The notes under the pieces: generated by a model | What the model saw: only the letters and a program-made list of their open reading frames with translations | Told to the model about the DNA's origin: nothing | The model's database searches: none | Made by a program: the position numbers and the translations under genes | From: Nocardioides sp. JS614 | GTDB taxonomy: Bacteria; Actinomycetota; Actinomycetes; Propionibacteriales; Nocardioidaceae | NCBI RefSeq assembly: GCF_000015265.1 | Contig: NC_008699.1 | Location: 4,650,001 to 4,714,000 of the forward strand | Direction of reading: 5' to 3' | DNA length: 64,000 nucleotides | Part shown: one piece after another, positions 52,616-61,200 of the stretch | How the letters are laid out: every line of letters starts with the position of its first letter | Position numbering within the stretch: the first letter of the stretch is position 1

Positions 52616-53331
52616 GTGCTCTGGGGATCTCGCGCACGATCGTCCGGCTGGGGGCGCAGAGCATCTTCGGGCGCTGGCGCGGCGCGCTGCTGTTCGTGCT
52701 GCCGGTGGTGCTGATCGGGCTCTCGATCCTGGTGCGCACGCTGGTCGGCCACGAGGAGATGGGAGCGCGGCACGCGCTCGACGGCCTCGGCCTCACCGTG
52801 GTCGTCCCGCTGGTCGCGCTGCTCGCGACCTCCGGCCTGCTCGCCCCCGAGATCGACGACGGCTCGATCTCCTACCTGCTGGCCAAGCCGATCTCGCGGC
52901 ACACGATCGTGGCCAGCAAGCTCGTGGTCGCAGCCGCCTGCGTCCTCGTCTTCGCCGTCGCCCCGGTGCTGGTCGCCGCACTGATCCTGCGCCCGTCGTA
53001 CGCCCTGGGCTTCGCGCTCGGCGCGCTGCTCGGCGGCCTCGCCTACTGCTCGCTGTTCGCGTTCCTGTCGATCCTGACCCGGCACGCCGTCGTGATCGGT
53101 CTGATCTACCTCCTCGTCTGGGAGGGCCTGCTCGGCGGCCTGCTCGACGGCGTGCGCTGGCTCAGCGTCACCCGCTGGTCGGCCGCGGTCGTCGAGCAGA
53201 TCGCCGACGTCTCCCTCGTCGACGACCTGCCGCTCTGGTACGCCGTCGTAGCGCTGGCTGTCGTCGTCGGCGGCGGCGCGTGGGTCACCGGGCGGCGGTT
53301 GCGGGGGTTCAACCTGACGGGCGATGAATAG
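52612..53331 (+). CDS. ABC-2 type transporter permease (second)
   Basis: The 239-residue protein has six hydrophobic helices, beginning ALLFVLPVVLIGLSILV and including LTVVVPLVALLATSGLLAPE and IVASKLVVAAACVLVFAVAPV (with one gap). The EIDDGSISYLLAKPISRHTI loop is the cytosolic ABC-2 coupling segment. It overlaps the upstream ATPase by ATGA and ends the export operon. The gap to the next gene (186 bp) shows no gene; it contains an A-rich segment, AAAGGTTACGGCCGAGAGAAAG. Confidence 0.85.
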   Translation: MSALGISRTIVRLGAQSIFGRWRGALLFVLPVVLIGLSILVRTLVGHEEMGARHALDGLGLTVVVPLVALLATSGLLAPEIDDGSISYLLAKPISRHTIVASKLVVAAACVLVFAVAPVLVAALILRPSYALGFALGALLGGLAYCSLFAFLSILTRHAVVIGLIYLLVWEGLLGGLLDGVRWLSVTRWSAAVVEQIADVSLVDDLPLWYAVVALAVVVGGGAWVTGRRLRGFNLTGDE

Positions 53332-53517
53332 GCGCGCAGGAGAACGACGACGACGAGCAAAGGTTACGGCCGAGAGAAAGTGGTCGAGACCGCCTGCATC
53401 GATCGGCAGTCCGGAGGGCAACTCGGTGCGTCCTTCGCCGAACGGGCAAGGGTCCACCGAAGATTCCCCTCCGGAGTCGGGCCTCGTGGATGAGTGAACC
53501 CGAAAGAAGGACCCCCC

Positions 53518-54099
53518 ATGAAGCGCTCGATCCTGCTCAGCATCGCCGCCACCGCGACCGCCGCCGCGTCGCTGTACTCGGTCGCCCCCGCGCAGGCCGG
53601 CACCAGTGCCAACGCCCAGGTCACGCTCGAGAGCAAGGTGTGCAACCAGATCGCCCGGATCGATGCGGCACTGACCCGTGTCGAGCACGCTTCCGCGATG
53701 CACCGGCTCGACGCCGACGTCCGGGCCGAGGTGCGCGCCAACATCGACGCCGACCAGTCCGCGCTGGCCGACCTCTCGGTCCAGGTGAGCACCGCGGACA
53801 CGGTCAGCGAAGTCCGGGCCATTCGCGCCGAGGTACTCGCCTACCGAACTGTCGTCTACGCCCAGGCCGTGGCCGCCCTCAACGCTGCTGACGACCTTGC
53901 CGAGCAGGTCGACGGCTCCCGCGAGGACTTCAGCCTGGACCTGTCGGTCCTGGCGATGCTCGACACCGCTCAAGCGTCCGTGGATGCATCGGTCGACGGT
54001 GCGGTGTCGTTGAGCGCCACCAGCGGACAGGCCGAGGTCCGGGCGGTCCAGGCGGACCTTCGCGCCGCCGCCCGCGCGTACGTCACGGCTGTCAACTGA
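53518..54099 (+). CDS. Exported helical protein of unknown function
   Basis: The 193-residue protein has a clean signal peptide (MKRSILLSIAATATAAASLY, cleavage after AQA). The mature part is Ala/Asp-rich and almost all predicted helix, with heptad-like repeats such as LDADVRAEVRANIDADQSAL and VSEVRAIRAEVLAYR. AAGGA precedes ATG 53518. It stands alone with a strong hairpin after it. I recognise no domain. It may be a structural or cell-envelope protein; codon use is slightly less GC-biased than in its neighbours. Confidence 0.7.
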   Translation: MKRSILLSIAATATAAASLYSVAPAQAGTSANAQVTLESKVCNQIARIDAALTRVEHASAMHRLDADVRAEVRANIDADQSALADLSVQVSTADTVSEVRAIRAEVLAYRTVVYAQAVAALNAADDLAEQVDGSREDFSLDLSVLAMLDTAQASVDASVDGAVSLSATSGQAEVRAVQADLRAAARAYVTAVN

Positions 54100-54139
54100 G
54101 TCACCCGTGCAGGCACGAACGTTGCAGTAGAGCGACGAG

Positions 54140-54167
54140 GGGCCGCACCCGCCCGTGGGTGCGGCCC
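54140..54167 (+). terminator. Hairpin terminator after the exported helical protein
   Basis: GGGCCGCACCC and GGGTGCGGCCC form a perfect 11-bp stem around GCCCGT, 41 bp after the stop. Flanking CGACGA and TCGTCG can extend the stem. There is no T-tract. Confidence 0.8.
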
Positions 54168-54272
54168 GTCGTCGGATGTTGAACTGGGACCTCGACGCAG
54201 TCGGGGTCCCAGCTGACATTTCAGGGACGCAGCACCAGGCGAGCTTCGTCCTCCTGTGTCAGTTCAGTCCCG

Positions 54273-55175
54273 TCATCCGTCACCAGCAACGAGTTGGACA
54301 CGGCACGCCTCCGACGCTGCCGATAGCGCCAACTCCCCGTGGGGCGCGCTCAGCTGGTGCAATCCGCGGGCGGCGTACCGGGCGGCGACGGCGCTGGTGT
54401 AGGCGAGCCGGCGCCGAGCCGCGACACCGTCGGGGTTCGGGTGCGGCGTGGCCAGGTGCGGGTCGAAGGCCTCGGCGAGGGCGTCGCGCAGGAGCGCCAG
54501 CGCCTCCGTCTGCAACCGGGAGATGCGCGACTTGCTGACCCCGAGTTCGGCGGCCAGCTCGGCCATCGGCCGCTGCGCGATGAAGTAGCCGCGCACCACG
54601 TGGCGCAGCCGCTCGGGGAGCTCCTCCACGGCGGCCGCGAGGTACTGCGCGCGCTCGGCGCGCAGCGCCTCCTCCTCGGGGCCGGGGTCGCGACCGGCCA
54701 GGCTCTCGACGAACCCCGCGTTCGGGCCCGCGTCGAGCGGCAGCACCACGGCCCGGGCCACCTCGGAGTCGGCCTTGCCGATCTCCTCCGGGGTGATGCC
54801 CAGGGCCTCGGCGACCGCGGCGTCGTCGGGGAACTGACCCAAGGTCGCGGCCAGGCGGGCCCGTGCCGCCTCGATCTCCCGGGCTCGACGACGTACCGAG
54901 CGCGAGGCCCAGTCCACCGAGCGCAGCTCGTCGACCAGGGCGCCGCGGATCCGAGTGCTCGCATAGCCCGCGAACGGCACCCCGCGCTCGGGGTCGAAGG
55001 CGCGGGCGGCCTGGACGAGCGCGAGGAGGCCTGCGGAGTGCAGGTCGTTGCGGTCCATGTACGACGGCACCCGCGCCATCGTCTCGCGCACCAGGTGCGC
55101 CACCAGCGGCACGTGCTCGACGGCGAGCTGGTCGCGCTCCGCGGTCGTCAGAAGGGTGGAACGGCCCGAGTTCAC
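54273..55175 (-). CDS. FliA/WhiG-type RNA polymerase sigma factor
   Basis: The 300-residue protein has region 2 (HSAGLLALVQAARAFDPERG, FAGYASTRIRGALVDELRS), region 3 and region 4 (LPERLRHVVRGYFIAQRPMA, ELGVSKSRISRLQTEALA). This order and the sequence type match sigma-28/WhiG factors, which direct flagellar or sporulation genes. About 60 residues beyond region 4 (from AEAFDPHLATPHP) form an extension that ordinary FliA lacks. The start at GTG 55175 is not certain. No flagellar genes are visible in this window, and no anti-sigma factor is adjacent. Confidence 0.88.
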   Translation of the reverse strand: MNSGRSTLLTTAERDQLAVEHVPLVAHLVRETMARVPSYMDRNDLHSAGLLALVQAARAFDPERGVPFAGYASTRIRGALVDELRSVDWASRSVRRRAREIEAARARLAATLGQFPDDAAVAEALGITPEEIGKADSEVARAVVLPLDAGPNAGFVESLAGRDPGPEEEALRAERAQYLAAAVEELPERLRHVVRGYFIAQRPMAELAAELGVSKSRISRLQTEALALLRDALAEAFDPHLATPHPNPDGVAARRRLAYTSAVAARYAARGLHQLSAPHGELALSAASEACRVQLVAGDG

Positions 55176-55384
55176 GCGAGTAGTGACACATATCCGGACC
55201 GGTCATGACGCAATACCCGCGGGACGCGCCCGGGAATAGCCCGGGAGACCACCCACTCGGTAGAAGTCGTCTTCCGAGGCGTGCCGAACGAGCCATGCCG
55301 TCACCATTCGAACGGACCATGCCGCGAACAGGCATCTCGCAGTCGCGAGCCACGCCCGATGGCCCTAACGGACTACCTCCACCA

Positions 55385-55849
55385 TCAGCGACGGCTGGTG
55401 ACGTACTGGTCCAGATTGTTCAGGGTGGACGCGAAGGCTGCGAGATGGTCCTCGGTGGAGATGCCGTCGGGAACGTCGGTCGCCGTGATGGTGACGAGTG
55501 TCCCGCCGCCGACCGGCTCGAGGGACCAGGTCATCGCCATGGTGCCCGACAGGTCCGGGTCGTCGGAGACGAAGCCCGCTTCCTCGACGATGCGACGTGG
55601 CCTGTCGACGCTGGCGAACCTCACCTCGACCACGTCCGTGTTCGCGCCGGACTTGCCCGGCGTCGACGCGTCGTCGTAGGTCAGCGTCATCCGGTAGCCG
55701 CCGCCGGGCCGGGCGTCGAACCAGGCGAAGCGGCCGGTCATGCCGGCGGGTGGCAGCCAGACCGTCCTGGCCTGTTCATCGACAAGGGCAGCGAACACCT
55801 CGTCGGGCGGTGCGTCGATGACGGCCCTTCCTACGTCGGTGTGGCCCAT
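55385..55849 (-). CDS. SRPBCC/AHSA1-type ligand-binding protein
   Basis: The 154-residue protein begins HTDVGRAVIDAPPDEVFAAL and contains RFAWFDARPGGGYRMTLTYD and TMAMTWSLEPVGGGTLVTI, the strand-helix order of AHSA1-type SRPBCC proteins, which bind hydrophobic ligands. ATG 55849 is preceded by TACGCT with a 6-nt gap, so the message is probably leaderless. The 209-bp gap to the sigma-factor gene shows only a short CCCGGG inverted repeat (about 55228-55243). The ligand is unknown. Confidence 0.8.
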   Translation of the reverse strand: MGHTDVGRAVIDAPPDEVFAALVDEQARTVWLPPAGMTGRFAWFDARPGGGYRMTLTYDDASTPGKSGANTDVVEVRFASVDRPRRIVEEAGFVSDDPDLSGTMAMTWSLEPVGGGTLVTITATDVPDGISTEDHLAAFASTLNNLDQYVTSRR

Positions 55850-55970
55850 CCGGGCAGCGTAGGGCCCGGGCGCAAAGCGTCGCGACCGATGGCCGGGCGG
55901 ATCGAGGACCAGGCGGATCGTGGCCAATCGGCTCATGGACGGGGCCTCAGCTCGGTGCCACGATGACGCG

Positions 55971-56804
55971 GTGAACGAGGTGAACCAGGTCTCGAGCTTC
56001 TACAGCGGTCCACGAGGGCTGGTCGCCGCCATCGGCTCGGCACTGGACGCGGCCGGCATGGAGAGGGCATCACTGCGCCCCGCCGACCTCGCACCCGTCG
56101 ACGAGTTCCACATCCGCGGCCGTGCGGCGTCGCTGGAGATCCTCGAGGCACTCGGCCTCGATGCCGACTCCCACGTGCTCGACCTCGGCAGCGGGCTGGG
56201 CGGGCCCGCCCGGACTCTCGCGGAGCTCTCCGGATGCACGGTCACCGGGGTCGACCTCACCTCGGAGTTCTGCGAGGTCGCGACGGCGCTCTCGCAGTGG
56301 ACGGGCCTGTCCGACCGCACCCGCTTCCAGGCCGGCGATGCGACGGCCACCGGCCTTCCGGACGCGGCGGTGGACGCGGCGCTCACGGTGCATGTGGGCA
56401 TGAACATCCCCGACAAGGCTGCGCTGTACGCCGAGGCCTTCCGGGTGCTCCGACCCGGCGGCAGGTTCGTCGTCTACGACGTCCTCCAGGGTGAAGGCGG
56501 TGAGGTCCGATACCCCGTGCCCTGGGCCGACGACCCGTCGACGAGCTTCCTCGCGACCCCCCAGGACATGCGTGGACTGCTCCCGGAAGCGGGCTTCGAG
56601 CTCATCTCGGAGGCGGACTCCTCGGACGAGAGCCTCACCTGGTTCCAAGAGATGCGCGCCCGGATCGAACGCGACGGACCGCCTCCGGTCACGTTCGCGG
56701 CCTTCCTCGGCGACCGGTTCGGCCAGATGGCCGCCAACCAGGTCGCCAACCTCGCCGAGCGGCGCATCCGCACCGTCATGTACACCTGCTCGAGACCGAC
56801 CTGA
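55971..56804 (+). CDS. SAM-dependent methyltransferase
   Basis: The 277-residue protein has class I methyltransferase motifs: motif I HVLDLGSGLGGPARTLAE, acidic VTGVDLTSEF, motif II VDAALTVHVGMN and motif III LRPGGRFVVYDVL. The pattern resembles sarcosine/dimethylglycine or ubiquinone-type methyltransferases that act on small molecules. The GTG at 55971 follows CACGAT by 6 nt. It is divergent from the SRPBCC gene. The substrate is unknown. Confidence 0.85.
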   Translation: MNEVNQVSSFYSGPRGLVAAIGSALDAAGMERASLRPADLAPVDEFHIRGRAASLEILEALGLDADSHVLDLGSGLGGPARTLAELSGCTVTGVDLTSEFCEVATALSQWTGLSDRTRFQAGDATATGLPDAAVDAALTVHVGMNIPDKAALYAEAFRVLRPGGRFVVYDVLQGEGGEVRYPVPWADDPSTSFLATPQDMRGLLPEAGFELISEADSSDESLTWFQEMRARIERDGPPPVTFAAFLGDRFGQMAANQVANLAERRIRTVMYTCSRPT

Positions 56805-56812
56805 TCGTCGTC

Positions 56813-56950
56813 AGGCGACGGCGAAGTCGGGGGCGAGTTCGATGTGGATGGGGCTGTGCCAAAGCTCGACGATCAGGGGCTTGCGCGGCGGGGTCGGCTG
56901 ATCGTCGATCGGGGTGCCGGCCTGTACCGCTCCGGGCCCGGGTCCGTTGG
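56813..56950 (-). pseudogene. Possible C-terminal remnant of a decayed gene
   Basis: On the reverse strand a frame reads ...PPRKPLIVELWHSPIHIELA followed by PDFAVA and a stop, which looks like a real protein end. No start codon or ribosome site precedes it, and upstream it runs into a repeat-like segment containing an in-frame stop. I cannot name the parent family. Confidence 0.35.
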
Positions 56951-56954
56951 ACGG

Positions 56955-57090
56955 CACTTCGAGGCTTGCTGCGCTCGCACCTCAACCACCGCGACGGCGA
57001 CCGGAGCCAGCTGTCAGGGCACGAGGCCCTGCCTCCACTTCCGGGGTCCCGACAAGCTCGACCACCGGCTCACGAGCTCGACCAGCGGTG
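56955..57090. repeat. Interspersed REP-like motifs
   Basis: The segment TTCGAGGCTTGCTGCGCTCG at 56963-56982, followed by CACCTCAACCACC, and the GACAAGCTCGACCACCGG type near 57050 with a second CTCGACCA copy, resemble an interspersed sequence that I recall as common in Nocardioides-like genomes. Related motifs lie inside the adjacent E2 gene (57782-57843 and 57989-58050). The rest of 56805-57090 shows no intact gene. Confidence 0.55.
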
Positions 57091-58374
57091 TCAGGCGAGG
57101 ATGCGGGCGGGGTGCTCGACGAGGTCGACGAAGGCCGCGAGCCAGCGGGCGGCGACCACGCCGTCGACCGGGCGGTGGTCGACGGAGAGGGTCACGGTCA
57201 GCACCTTGCCGGGGACGACCGCGCCGTCCTCGACCACGGGCTCCTCGCGCACCGCGCCGACCGCGAGGATCGCGGCGTGGGGCGGGTTGATGATCGCTGC
57301 GAACTCCTCGACCCCATACATTCCCAGGTTCGTGACGCTGATCGTGCCGCCCTCGAGCTCGTCCTGCTTGAGCCGGCCCTCGCGGGCGCGGGCGGCCAGG
57401 TCCTGGACCTTCGCGGCGACGGCGGTGACGGTCAGGGACGTCACGTCGCGCAGCACCGGCGTGACCAGACCGCGGTCGGTCGCGACCGCGACCGCGACGT
57501 CGACCGAGGAGAACGACCGGACCGCATCGGGCGTCCAGACCACGTTCATCTCGGGCACCCGGGCGTGCGCGGCCGCGACCGCCTTGACCACCAGGTCGTT
57601 GAGCGAGACTCGGGTCTCGGCGCCCTCGTTCAGCTCGGCGCGCAGGTCGACGAGGCGATCGGCGCGCACCGTCGCCCGCAGATAGAAGTGCGGCGCGGTC
57701 TGCTTGCTCTCCGCCAGCCGGTTGGCGACGGCGCGCCGGAGCCGGGAGTGGGGGACGTCGACGGGCTCGACCTTCGAGGCACTGCCCTGGGTCGGTGCGG
57801 GGGTCTCGACGACGCTCGCTGGCGCTCGCTGCTCGACCACCGGCGTGGCCGGGCGCGCGGCGACGGCGGCCTCGACGTCGCGGCGCAGGATCCGGCCACG
57901 CGGACCGGTGCCGGCGATCTCCTCCACCGGGATCTCCGCGAGCCGCGCGAGCCTGCGGGCCAGCGGGCTGGCGAAGACGCGGTGGTTGCTGCCCTGCGTC
58001 GGTGCGGGGGCCTCGACAGGCTCGACCACCGGATCGACAGGCTCGACCAACGAGCGGCGCTCGGGGAGGACGTGGTCGACGGGTTCGGCGACACCCAGCT
58101 CGGCGAGGACGGCGCCCAGGTCACCGACCGCCTCGCCGGGCGCACCCAGGACGGCGATCGGCGCACCGACCTCCACCAAGGCACCGGGCGGCACCAGCGT
58201 CTTCAGCACGACGCCGGCGTCCTCGGCCTCGACGTCGACCAACGCCTTCTCGGTCTCGACGGTGGCGATCGTGTCGAGCGCGCCGAACTCGGCGTTCTCG
58301 GAGACCAGCCACTCGGCCAGGACGGCCTCGGTCGCGTTCGCGGCGACCTCGGGCATGCGCAGCACCCGGGGCAC
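57091..58374 (-). CDS. 2-oxoacid dehydrogenase E2 (dihydrolipoyl acyltransferase)
   Basis: The 427-residue protein has one lipoyl domain with Lys43 in TVETEKALVDV, a flexible linker, and a peripheral subunit-binding domain (VFASPLARRLARLAEIPVEE, GTGPRGRILRRDVEAAV). After a second linker comes the catalytic core, ending with the active-site SVDHRPVDGVVAARWLAAF (His and Asp). It moves acyl groups from E1 to CoA. GTG 58374 is one base after the E1 stop, so the two are co-translated. Both linkers contain REP-like DNA with an APTQGS peptide. The E3 gene is not in the window. Confidence 0.92.
   Translation of the reverse strand: MPRVLRMPEVAANATEAVLAEWLVSENAEFGALDTIATVETEKALVDVEAEDAGVVLKTLVPPGALVEVGAPIAVLGAPGEAVGDLGAVLAELGVAEPVDHVLPERRSLVEPVDPVVEPVEAPAPTQGSNHRVFASPLARRLARLAEIPVEEIAGTGPRGRILRRDVEAAVAARPATPVVEQRAPASVVETPAPTQGSASKVEPVDVPHSRLRRAVANRLAESKQTAPHFYLRATVRADRLVDLRAELNEGAETRVSLNDLVVKAVAAAHARVPEMNVVWTPDAVRSFSSVDVAVAVATDRGLVTPVLRDVTSLTVTAVAAKVQDLAARAREGRLKQDELEGGTISVTNLGMYGVEEFAAIINPPHAAILAVGAVREEPVVEDGAVVPGKVLTVTLSVDHRPVDGVVAARWLAAFVDLVEHPARILA
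57782..57843. repeat. REP-like insertion in the second E2 linker
   Basis: CTGCCCTGGGTCGGTGCGGG, then GGTCTCGACGACGC and CTCGACCACCGG: a repeat that stays in frame and encodes the linker between the subunit-binding and catalytic domains. The first 30 bases match the start of the copy at 57989. Confidence 0.6.
57989..58050. repeat. REP-like insertion in the first E2 linker
   Basis: CTGCCCTGCGTCGGTGCGGG, then GGCCTCGACAGGCTCGACC and a second GGATCGACAGGCTCGACC. It encodes the linker between the lipoyl and subunit-binding domains and shares its first 30 bases with the copy at 57782, so one linker may derive from the other. Confidence 0.6.
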
Positions 58375-58375
58375 G

Positions 58376-60556
58376 TCAGTACCTCGCGATCTCGGCGAGC
58401 TCGGCGATGACCTCGTCCTGCTGGGCGATCGCGGCCCGCTCGAGCACCTTGCTGATGCTCGGCGACGCCTCGGCACCGGTCACCCGTCGGACCGGGGCGT
58501 CGAGCAGGTCGAAGAACCGCCGGTGGATCTCGTCGGCGAGCCAGCCGCCGTACGACGTCCCGACCGCGCCCTGCTCGGCGATCAACACCTGGTTGGTCTT
58601 GGTCAGGCTCTCCTCGATCGTGTCCCAGTCGATGCTCGCGCGGTCCAGCCAGCGCAGGTCGATCACCTCGGCGTCGACCTGCCCGAACTCCTCGACCGCG
58701 CCCAGCACGAACGGCACCATCCCGAGGTAGGTGAGGATCGTGACGTCCTTGCCGGGACGCCGGATCGCGGCCTTGCCGACCGGCAGGCAGTAGTCGTAGT
58801 CGTCGACCGGCCCCGGGCCGGTCGAGCCGTAGAGGTCGACGTGCTCGAGCACGACCACCGGGTCCGCGCAGCGCAGCGCGGTGTTCATCAGCCCCACGTA
58901 GTCGTACGGCGTGGACGGCGCGACGATCCGCCAGCCCGGGTTCGTGGCGAAGATGCCGGCCGGGTCCATCGAGTGCTGCGACCCGTAGCCGGTGCCCATC
59001 GCCACCTTGCTGCGCAGCACCAGTGGGACGCCGGACGCCCCGCCGTACATGTGCCGGGCCTTGCCGATCTGGTTGAACAGCTGGTCGGCCGCGACCCACA
59101 TGAAGTCGGCGTACATGAACTCCACGACCGGCGTGTAGCGACCGTCGAGCGCGATGCCGCCGGCCAGGCCGGTGAACGCGTTCTCGCTGATGGGGGTGCC
59201 GAGGATCCGGCCGGGGAACAGCTCGGTGAGGCCACGGGTGGCGCCGTTGGTGCCGCCGTTGAGCCGGTGCACGTCCTCGCCCATCACGACGATGCCCTGG
59301 TCGGTCTCCATGCGGCGGCCCATGACGGCGGCGACCGCGTCGATGAACTTCGTCTCCTGCACGGGTACGGCGAATCCGTCGGCCGCGACGATCCGGGCGC
59401 CGTCGAGCTCGCTGAGGTCGCCGCGCACGCCGACGTCCACCCAGTCCGGGTCGGGCCACTCCGCGGGCCGGATCCGGCGCTGCCCGGGCTTGCCGTCGGG
59501 CAGCGGCTCGACCAGCTCGCGGCCGATCTCCTCCATCACGGCCTTGGCCCGGGTGATCGCCTCGGCGGTCTCCTCGGCGGTCATGATGCCGCGCCGCTCG
59601 AGGTGGGCGGCGGTCTGCGTGAGCGGGTCCCGGGCGCGCCAGGCCCGCTCCTCCTCCTTGTCGCGGTAGCCGAACGCGCTGCCCGCGAACCCGCCGTTCT
59701 GGTGGAAGAAGCGGTAGGTGTCGACCTCGACGACGGTCGCGCCCCGGCCACGCCGCATGTGCTCGACGGCCTCGGACATCGCGAGGTGCACGGCCAGCGG
59801 GTCCATCCCGTCGACCTTCCAGCTGGCGAGGTTGAAGCCGAGCCCGCGCGCCGAGAGCCGCGGCTCCGCGGTGGCCTCGTCGACCGACGTGGACACGGCG
59901 TACCGGTTGTTCTCGATGAAGAAGCACACCGGCAGCGACCAGGCGCCGGCCAGGTTCATGGTCTCCAGGGTGGAGCCGATGTTGACCGCCCCGTCGCCGA
60001 AGTAGGTCACCGACACCGCGTCGGTGCCCGCCTGGCGGTGCGACCACGCGAACCCGGCCGCCTGCGGGACGCCGCCGCCGACGATGGCGTTGGTGCCCAT
60101 CGCGCCGGCCTCCTTCCACTGCAGGTGCATCGACCCGCCGCGACCGTGGCTCCAGCCGCGGTCCAGGCCGCAGATCTCGGCGAGGGTGCGCAGCAGCACG
60201 TCGCGGACCTGCTCCGAGGGCGCCTCGAGCGGGTCCATCCCCTTCGGCTCGACGTGGTGGAGCGCCTTGGCGAGGAACTGGTGGTGGCCGCGGTGCGACC
60301 CGTTGACCGAGTCGGCGCTGGTGAGCGCGAGGACCGACCCGACCGCGCCGCCCTCCTGGCCGATGCTGGAGTGGGCGGGGCCGTGGATCAGGCCGCTCGC
60401 CGCCAGGTCGAGGACGTACTGCTCGAAGGTCCGGATCCAGACCAGCTGGGCGTAGATCGTGCGCAGCAGCTGCGGGTCGGCGGCGTCCCAGTCCGCCTCG
60501 GTCGCGACGACCTCGACCCACGGCGACGCGGGGGCGAGGGGGTGGTGCTCGGGCAT
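58376..60556 (-). CDS. 2-oxoacid dehydrogenase E1, fused alpha and beta subunits
   Basis: The 726-residue protein carries both E1 chains. The alpha part has SSIGQEGGAVGSVLAL, SHGRGGSMHLQW and a thiamine-diphosphate motif GDGAVNIGSTLETM ending in ENN. The beta part (from about residue 385) has TKFIDAVAAVMGRRMETDQ, VVMGEDVHRLNGGTNGATRG, GTPISENAFTGLAGGIALDG and EFMYADFMWVAADQLFNQIG. It decarboxylates a 2-oxoacid and passes the acyl group to E2. ATG 60556 follows AGGAG by 8 bases. The context (VOC, GntR, molybdenum hydroxylase) suggests a catabolic substrate rather than pyruvate, but which one is unknown. Confidence 0.9.
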   Translation of the reverse strand: MPEHHPLAPASPWVEVVATEADWDAADPQLLRTIYAQLVWIRTFEQYVLDLAASGLIHGPAHSSIGQEGGAVGSVLALTSADSVNGSHRGHHQFLAKALHHVEPKGMDPLEAPSEQVRDVLLRTLAEICGLDRGWSHGRGGSMHLQWKEAGAMGTNAIVGGGVPQAAGFAWSHRQAGTDAVSVTYFGDGAVNIGSTLETMNLAGAWSLPVCFFIENNRYAVSTSVDEATAEPRLSARGLGFNLASWKVDGMDPLAVHLAMSEAVEHMRRGRGATVVEVDTYRFFHQNGGFAGSAFGYRDKEEERAWRARDPLTQTAAHLERRGIMTAEETAEAITRAKAVMEEIGRELVEPLPDGKPGQRRIRPAEWPDPDWVDVGVRGDLSELDGARIVAADGFAVPVQETKFIDAVAAVMGRRMETDQGIVVMGEDVHRLNGGTNGATRGLTELFPGRILGTPISENAFTGLAGGIALDGRYTPVVEFMYADFMWVAADQLFNQIGKARHMYGGASGVPLVLRSKVAMGTGYGSQHSMDPAGIFATNPGWRIVAPSTPYDYVGLMNTALRCADPVVVLEHVDLYGSTGPGPVDDYDYCLPVGKAAIRRPGKDVTILTYLGMVPFVLGAVEEFGQVDAEVIDLRWLDRASIDWDTIEESLTKTNQVLIAEQGAVGTSYGGWLADEIHRRFFDLLDAPVRRVTGAEASPSISKVLERAAIAQQDEVIAELAEIARY

Positions 60557-60603
60557 GCGGGCGCTCCTAGGCCGGGGGTGCTGCGATCCACGATGACACA
60601 GAA

Positions 60604-60613
60604 TTGGATCCAA
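60604..60613. promoter_or_regulatory. GntR operator candidate 1
   Basis: TTGGATCCAA is a 10-bp palindrome 48 bp upstream of the E1 start and 87 bp upstream of the VOC start. A second YGGATCCR palindrome lies at 60678-60687. Such paired sites between divergent genes, one of which leads to a FadR-type GntR gene, suggest binding by that GntR protein. Confidence 0.55.
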
Positions 60614-60677
60614 AATCCACCCCACGAAGTGATGGACGCCACGTCCTTGGCGTGCTTTGCTGGCACCAGAGCATAGA

Positions 60678-60687
60678 TCGGATCCGA
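60678..60687. promoter_or_regulatory. GntR operator candidate 2
   Basis: TCGGATCCGA is a palindrome 12 bp upstream of the VOC start and overlaps its ribosome-site region, where a bound repressor would block the rightward operon. Confidence 0.5.
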
Positions 60688-60699
60688 AAGGAGTCGCGG

Positions 60700-61200
60700 A
60701 TGGCGTTGCCCGGCCTGCGCCGCCTGGACCACGTCGGGTTCACCGTGCCCGACCTCGAGCAGGCACACCGGTTCCTCGTCGACGTCCTCGGCTGCGAGTA
60801 CCTCTACTCCCTCGGACCGTTCCGGCACGACGACGGCGACTGGATGAGCGAGCACCTCAACGTGCACCCGCGCACCGTGATGGTCGAGAACCGGTGGTTC
60901 CGCTGCGGCGAGCAGGCCGTCTTCGAGGTCTTCCACTACACCGCCCCCGACCAGCAGCAAGCGATCCCCCGCAACAGCGACATCGGCGGCCACCACGTCG
61001 CGTTGTACGTCGACGACCTGGACGCGGCGGTCGAGCACCTGCGCGGCCACGGGGTACGCGTGCTGGCCGGGCCGACCGCCAGCAAGGGCCCGGCCGAGGG
61101 CAACCGGTGGATCTACTTCCTCAGCCCCTGGGGGATGCAGTTCGAGCTGGTCTCCTACCCCGGCGGGAAGGCCTACGAGCGGGGGCCGGCCGATGGCTGA
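60700..61200 (+). CDS. VOC-family (glyoxalase/dioxygenase-like) protein
   Basis: The 166-residue protein has two beta-alpha-beta-beta-beta modules: RRLDHVGFTVPDLEQAHRFL with the first metal His, and IGGHHVALYVDDLDAAVEHL with FELVSYPGG carrying the acid ligand. Members are isomerases, lyases or extradiol dioxygenases. AAAGGAG lies 7 bases before ATG 60700. It leads the rightward operon and overlaps the GntR gene by 8 bp. The chemistry is unknown but probably belongs to the same catabolic route as the divergent E1-E2 genes. Confidence 0.85.
   Translation: MALPGLRRLDHVGFTVPDLEQAHRFLVDVLGCEYLYSLGPFRHDDGDWMSEHLNVHPRTVMVENRWFRCGEQAVFEVFHYTAPDQQQAIPRNSDIGGHHVALYVDDLDAAVEHLRGHGVRVLAGPTASKGPAEGNRWIYFLSPWGMQFELVSYPGGKAYERGPADG

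Noticed and set aside
54273..55175. Start of a flagellar gene cluster
   Set aside because: Only the sigma factor is flagellar-type; neighbours are an exported helical protein and an SRPBCC protein.
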